Assembly: GCF_004193775.1 (NCBI RefSeq)
Contig: NC_041006.1
Span: 30,805,102-30,869,101, forward strand
Direction: 5' to 3'
Length of the DNA stretch: 64,000 nucleotides
DNA from: Glycine soja
Lineage: Eukaryota > Streptophyta > Magnoliopsida > Fabales > Fabaceae
Positions 57,805-64,000 of the stretch are shown one piece after another. Position numbers and translations under genes: made by a program. The notes beneath the pieces were generated by a model. The model saw only the letters and a program-made list of their open reading frames with translations, searched no databases and was not told where the DNA came from. Position 1 is the stretch's first letter, and each line of letters opens with the position of its first letter.

Positions 57805-60800
57805 CTAACAGTGCTCAGAAACTTGATCATTGTTTCCTTTTGATATTTCTTCTGTGCTTCCCAATACACTGGAAGCACAAGGTAAAATATCTTCCTGCCT
57901 GGTTTTAGAATTTGATCGATCAATTGTTTCTCCATGAAGAATACATTGATCTGCTCCGAATGTAGGACTCTGCATATTATCTCTTGGTTCTTGACTGAGG
58001 ATAGGGAGAGCATCAAGTTTCTCGGAAGTCACTTCTGATACATGAATAACCTTATCAACCATTACTACACGAGTTTCTTCCGTGTTCCCTTGTGTTTGAT
58101 TTGATGACATTAACACCTGCTGGACCTTAGACACACCTGATTGGACCTTTTCATTGGATTGTTCTGCTCTTGATTTCTTATTTTGCCCCACATCTACAAG
58201 TGGATCGCCAACTTTATCAGTCACGTTCCCCCTCCCTCTTTTCCGTCTGCCTGCATGATGTCCATCTGGAAACAGGAGAGCACTTTTTCCATTCACATCT
58301 TTAGCCTCAGATTCAATCTCACTTCTTCTAGCATCATCTAGAGAAGGTACTTCAACTATTACTTTTGGTTCTTCAAAAGCAAATCCTATTTGCTGTCCCT
58401 TGCCAATATTACCAAGAGATTCGTCATTTTCCGAGTACTGTTTTCCATTACAAACATTACCTGTATCAGAACCCATAAGAGAATCCTCGTTTCTCTCAAG
58501 TGGCTTCTCAGGAGAATTTCTGAAAATTAGCTCTGTGCATCGTTTTATCCATGAGAATCGAACAGGGCTAGGAGGAGAAACAGGTGACTTCTGCACAAGT
58601 GGAGTATCAAACCCATAGTTGATTTTATCACCACCTTGTGTAAGAGATTGATGCTTCAAGTTCTTCCTTGCAGAGATTTTCTTTTGGTTAGACTCCATAT
58701 CAGATTTAAGCATTTCAGTGATAGCATTATCATCAGAGACAGCTTTCAAATCTTCTAGTTTTTTCAATTCTTCAGTCTGAGCATAAATTTCAATTCTATC
58801 AGCATGCAACAATTCTCTCTGTTTTCGGAGCTTATCCCTTTGAACCTCAAGTTCCTCAATACATTTAGTAAGTTCAGCCCATTCCCTATTTCTCCGTTCA
58901 CGATCCAAATTTATCTCAGCCCGCTCAGTCTGAAGCCTTTTCATCTCCAAGGAAACCTGTTCCAACTCTTTTGTTGCTTTCTCTTTAAGAGCATTAATAT
59001 ACTGAAGTTCAGTGTTCTTTTCTTCCTCAAAAGCCTTTTCTCTTTCCTTCAAAGAACTTTCCACCTCTTCACGTCTCTTCTCAATGAGGTTATTCAGCTC
59101 CTGCTTTTGCAACTCGATTTCCCGCAAGAAATCTGCTCGCTCTTGCTGCATCTTGCCAAACCATTCAGCATGTTCATGTGCCATCTTGTTCATGAACTTT
59201 TCTCGTTCGCTGGCAAGATACCCCAAATCTTGGTTGTACTGATTGCGCAGATTTTCTTTCTCTTCTCTTAGTTGGTCACGCTCATTCTTAATAAATGTGG
59301 AGACCGCTTCCCTTTCCTTTGCTATGAATTCTGCTTCTTTCCGCAACTCTTCTTTTTTTTCATCAAGCAGCTCCCAATCAGCTTCAAACTTTGCCTTCTC
59401 AGTTTTCAGCTTATCTGCCTCAGCCAAAAGCTCCAACTTCTGAGATCTTACAAGGTCGATCTCTTCCTTTAGTTTCACTTCCAAAATTGACATGTCACCC
59501 GTTTCACTTTTCATGGCCTCCAGTTTCTCCTTGTCAATATCAACTTGTCTTATTTTATCTTCCAATGATGCCAATGACTTCTGCAGATCTTGGTTTGCTT
59601 GTTCAACATCATCTTTTTCCTTCTGCAAAAGCACTTTATTTAACTCAAACTTCTTCTCAGAAGCACTCAACATTTGATCTTTTTCTTCAAGAGCACTTGA
59701 CAAGTCCTTCAGATCCTTCTCCTTCTCACTCAGTGACCTTGACAGAACTTCCAACTCATGCTGCCTTTGCAGGATTTGGTCCTCACAATGTTTAAGATCA
59801 ACCTCCTTCAACTCCCAAGCCCGTCTCTTTTCCTCAATTTCATTTTCAACCAATTTGCGCAGCATTTGTAGCTCAACTTCCAAGTTATATTTTTTGGTTC
59901 TCAATGCGGCTTCCTGACCAGCAACAACTTTCTGAGTTTCATCCTACATTTTCCAGCAAAGTAAAAGAATAATGATATAGAGAAAAGGATCAGAACTAAA
60001 ATGAAATGAAAAGTAAACAATTGTGAGAGGATGTACAGATTCTCTATTAGAAAGTTTTGCTTGAAATTCAAGTAACTCTTGTTCTTTCTTGCTCAACTCA
60101 GATTTCCATTTAGTAAGTTCCTGCTTTTACACAACATAAATCAACACATGAACAAGACAAAGATACTAAATATTTAATATTAAAATCATCTTGAGCCAAC
60201 AGAGAGTTTTCAAATATGAACCTCTTCTCGTTGTATTAAGGTTGCCTCCTTCAGTTTTAGGGTTGTTTTCTCGTCATGTAGGGCTTCATGTTCCTTTTCA
60301 ATTTTCCCTTTTGTGTCCTCCAACTCTCTTTGAAGACGATTCAGTTCCTGAGATCTACTCAAAAAGTGTTCCTCTCTCTGGTTCAGCAAGGATTGTGATT
60401 GAAGTAATCTTTCCTGCTCTTGTTGCAAACCCTTTTGCCTTTCAGAAAGGGATTGCCTCTCAAGAATCATCGCCTTATCCTTTTCATCACAACTGAGAGA
60501 GAAAGAGAGAGAGAGATCAACATAATTTCTGAAAAATAATATGAAGCTATCAAAATTTTCAATATAATCACATATGAACATGTGGAAATTATAACCACAA
60601 AACTTAATCACATGTTCAGTTAACATGTTGCTAATTGTTAAAAGGAGGTATGTTAACTGTTAGTTAGCTGCATCATGCATAATCTTGTCAATTGTATGAA
60701 TTCAAAAATGAGTGATTATATTAAGTAGAAGAATAATTCAAGTATTCAACTATGCAACCTGAACCCAAAAACAAAGTTTGATCCACTAATTTCTTTCTCC

Positions 60801-60953
60801 CTGACCTATAACTAGATTTGTGTAAAAAAGTGCTTAGAATTGTTCAAGACAAACCATCTGTAGACAGAACAATATTGAGGCACAGCTTAATGAGCTTACA
60901 TGCTCGAAACCACAAAAATGAACTAGAGAGATAGTAAGTAGCGAATTTCACAA

Positions 60954-61040
<87 letters not shown>

Positions 61041-63053
61041 CAGGTAACATACTCAGACTTGAAAGATATGATTTGCCGCCTGAGATTATTTTCACGTGCT
61101 TCAACATCACGAAGCTTCCTTTCTGCAACATTGTGATATCGGTTAGCCTCTGCCTGCAAAGATTCTGCAGCACGCACCTTGGCTTCAGCCTCTGTAAATT
61201 TTCTCTGTGCTTCATCTATCAATTGGTGTGCTTCAGCAAATTTACTCTCAGCTGCAACCTTTGTTTCCGCACTTTCTGTACGCAGCTCATGCAAGGCCTT
61301 CTCAAGCTACAAAAGACAATAAAAAAATACCCCTAGAAGTGAGCAAAATAGATATTTGGAAAAGCAAGCATATATGGTTTTGCGAGGGGAGAACTATTCC
61401 ATAAACTTACACTTGCTATGCATGCATCTTTGACGCTTACTGTCTTCTTCAAACTTTCTTCACGTTTCCTTGATTCAGTTAATGCAGATTTATTCATGGC
61501 TGAGTCATGTTTATGCATTAACTCAGATGATTCAGCCAAGGCCTTTACTTGCTCATACTTCGAAGCCAAATCCTTTTTCTCCAATATGAGAAGGCCCATG
61601 TGGTGCTGGTGATCATATATCTACACAACACATAAAGGTCAAAATGAAAGCGAGAAAGGAATAATGAATTTAGTTAGCACTAACAGCAGGATAGAAAATA
61701 ATGTATCTTATAAAAATGAAAGACCACATAAACCTTGTATAGAGCATTCACTTGCAAATGCAATTCAATTAATGGGGGATAGAGTTTGAGTGATAATAAA
61801 CCAGTTTACAGTATAAGCATCAGATCAATTTGCTCATCTGGCTTTGCAAGTGATGGATGCTAACCAACCAAGCAGAAAATTTAACTGAAAACTATTCAAA
61901 TGACCGGGAATGCAAAACAAAAGAGCAGAATGCGGCAATCTATAAAAGAAAGCAAACTTTGTAATCGGTGATACATGTACCAGGGTGAACACAAAAAATG
62001 GAAATCTCAAAGTAATATAAAGTTGGAGGAGGACCAAAAGAATATTGGCCTGATAAACAGCCCAAATGACAAGGAACCTTTCTAAACTCTTGGGCTACAT
62101 ATAAAATAAGGAGTTTAAAATTTAAATTTTTTTGGTCTTTGACAGGATATAATCACAGGCATATATGTGAAACTAATCCCTTGGGCAAGAGCTGCCCTCC
62201 TCAGAATGGAAACTCTAGGATTTACAGACTCCACTAACCCACCTCCATCGCAAATTGCAATAAACTAATGGTAATTTAAAATTGAAACTCAATCCACTGC
62301 ACTATCAATGTATCAAAATTAAATCCAAACTTACAACATATAATTCAAAGCATTATATAAAAGGACAAATAGCGATGAATCCACAGTTTCCCCCAATACC
62401 ACAAAATTCCAAACAACGACTTCGGCTTTCTATCCAATCATAACATCACCAAGTGCAGCTAATCACTAACTACTACGTTTAAGGAACATGAACACACAGA
62501 ATCTATCCACCTTAATTATCAAGAAAGTTGGACCCAACCAATAAAGCAGCAACGCAAAAAGAAGATCTCACACTAGAATAACCAAGATACCATATGAAGC
62601 GACATCAACATTGAAATTCATCATTAAACCCAAATAATTGCTAAGCCATCTCAAAAATTAATGAATATTAAATAAATTATCCAACAACCACAAACAACGT
62701 CAAAAACCCACTCAAATTAAAATCCCTCAACATAACAAATTACCTCACTAACCCGAGCGCATTGCATGTTCCAGCTAACGGTTGCCCCAATTCAATTCAA
62801 ACAAATATCAATTAAAATTAAAAGTTAGAGAGAGAGAGAGAGGAAGAAAAGTAAAAGTACAAACCTCAGCTTCGAGCTTGGCGATGTAAGCAATAAGCGC
62901 AGCTTTGTCTTTGTGCTTAATCGATTCCTCGTCGAAGCCAGCGTCACGGAGGCGCTTCCAGATCTGTTCGTCGGAGAGAGGGCTTCTCAAAACCCTAGAA
63001 CCCGGCGTGATGGACAAGTGCTTCGAGGAAGAATTCGGAGTCGAAAGCTCCAT
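57805..63053 (-). CDS. CRWN4: CROWDED NUCLEI 4 / NMCP2-type nuclear lamina protein, 6 exons
   Basis: Exons (minus strand): 63053-62865, 61620-61411, 61306-61053, 60492-60222, 60120-60037 and 59943-57805, all GT/AG, joining in frame to 1048 residues. The N terminus has SDEQIWKRLRDAGFDEESIK (about 27-46), typical of NMCP/CRWN proteins. Residues from about 50 to 735 form a near-continuous coiled coil (for example LLILEKKDLASKYEQVKAL). The tail has the conserved SPVRFSWIKRCTELIFRNSP motif (about residue 790-810) and a basic nuclear localisation signal GRRKRGRGN (about 901-909). CRWN proteins are the plant analogues of lamins: they line the inner nuclear envelope and set nuclear size, shape and heterochromatin organisation. 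Length is close to Arabidopsis CRWN4 (about 1000 aa). The long intron 1 (1.24 kb) and the ATT repeat in intron 3 are the only oddities. It looks intact and functional. Confidence 0.93.
60954..61039. repeat. (ATT)n microsatellite in CRWN4 intron 3
   Basis: About 28 units. Its 3' edge on the gene strand begins only some 13 bases after the exon 3 donor (GA|GTATGT), so length changes could affect splicing. Confidence 0.95.
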
Positions 63054-64000
63054 CTCCGACTACTCCCAAACGCGATTCTTCAAAAATCACAAAACCCCTT
63101 TCCTTCCTTTCGCTTCTTGGAAACGCTTTCTTCTTCTACGAGTGTTGTCTTTCTCTTATTCTTCTTTTTTTTTTTTTTTGCTTTTGGGGAATTTTAATTT
63201 TGTGTTGTGTGTGTGCGACTTTGACAGATTGGAAGTGGAAGGAAAACGCACTTTACCACTCACATACACACTGAATAATGCTCGCTACTTTTCTTTCTTC
63301 TCGAGAGTGTGTTGGCGACGTGACGGAAGCTAAACGACTTCGTTTTGACATTTTTTAATTTGGAAATTGGTTTTTTCTTTTTTGAACGTTTGGATTAGAG
63401 GCGCCTTTTACTTTTAATCCAGAGTCGCGACTCGTGATGGAAAAGGAAGATACGATTACGAAGTGATATATTTTATTTTTGGAGGGAATAAATTTCTAAT
63501 CTAATTAAATACGGTCGTGTGTGTAAATATGCATTATAGTTTTATATCTTTTCACTTTGAATAATAATAATAATAGTAATAATAATATAGTTATAGACAA
63601 CTTTTCAAAATATTACATAGGATTGATCTGTTTGCAACTATTAAAATTGCAGAAAAATAATACTGTAATAGGTAACTTCTCAAAATATTACATGGAATTG
63701 ATTTGTTTGCCAACTATTTAGAATTGCACGAAGAAAATTACAAAAGAATTTTGTGGCAATCACATTAATTATGTGCTTGATGTTAGATGAATGTGATTTG
63801 AAAAAGTAATTTTAACGTCACGTCATTTTTTTGTCAAATATATTATCAATCTATTTATATATAATTTAATCGAGTCGAATAAGATTATTCACGACGATAA
63901 AAAAATTTCTCCAAATATTTAACGCAAACGTGTACCCAAGACTCCAACATGAGATATTTGTTTAATTTATTATTTATTATCCATCTATCTATTTATTATC
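63054..64000. promoter_or_regulatory. CRWN4 upstream region
   Basis: The first 100-200 bases are pyrimidine- or purine-rich leader-like DNA (T run near 63168-63179). Beyond about 63340 the sequence is AT-rich with an (AAT)n-like run at 63562-63588. No clear TATA box could be assigned and no second gene starts here. Confidence 0.4.

Noticed and set aside
58804..59795. Several plus-strand frames over 60 codons inside CRWN4
   Set aside because: Antisense shadows of the coiled-coil exon, whose Lys/Glu-rich codons leave the other strand open.

Overview
This is a nuclear window from a dicot, most likely soybean (Glycine) or a close relative. The DNA is AT-rich with long intergenic gaps. Plant R2R3-MYB and CROWDED NUCLEI genes carry plant-type introns. 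The repeats look like soybean ones: Tgm-like CACTA termini, SIRE-like LTR sequence rich in GTAATCGATTAC, and Ogre-like repeats. Only two intact protein-coding genes are supported: an R2R3-MYB factor (minus strand, 36374-37908, 3 exons, 335 aa) and a CRWN4/NMCP2-type nuclear lamina protein (minus strand, 57805-63053, 6 exons, 1048 aa).

The rest is mostly transposon sequence. 1-5424 is the right part of a CACTA transposon whose left end lies outside the window. It carries exon fragments of several unrelated host genes: glycerate kinase, VPS2, a leucine-rich-repeat receptor kinase and four unidentified exons. 5425-7000 holds tandem arrays. 7000-14258 is a DUF4283-type open frame (LINE ORF1-like, minus strand) split by a degenerate full-length Ty1/copia element (7544-14076). 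17446-28522 is a complete but decayed CACTA element of about 11 kb with a TNPD/tnp2 transposase, a Ptta/TNPA-like region joined to a Ulp1-type cysteine protease domain, and a captured aquaporin fragment.

28841-30414 looks like a solo SIRE-like LTR. 30680-33260 is another LTR-like repeat with internal tandem arrays. The MYB gene follows. At 39127 a third CACTA terminus, of the same family as the second, opens a region (39127 to about 45680) with antisense captured exons, including the last exon of 2-Cys peroxiredoxin, and a copy of the CACTA leader but no transposase. 48550-50040 contains two copies of a segment that each carry the first exon of the spliceosomal SmG gene next to long ATT microsatellites. 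50.6-57 kb is gene-poor and has three fold-back (inverted-repeat) elements. The CRWN4 gene ends the window.

The main theme is repeated capture of host gene pieces by CACTA elements. No operon-like functional link exists between the two real genes. All product calls come from reading motifs and remembered family sequences; no database search was run.
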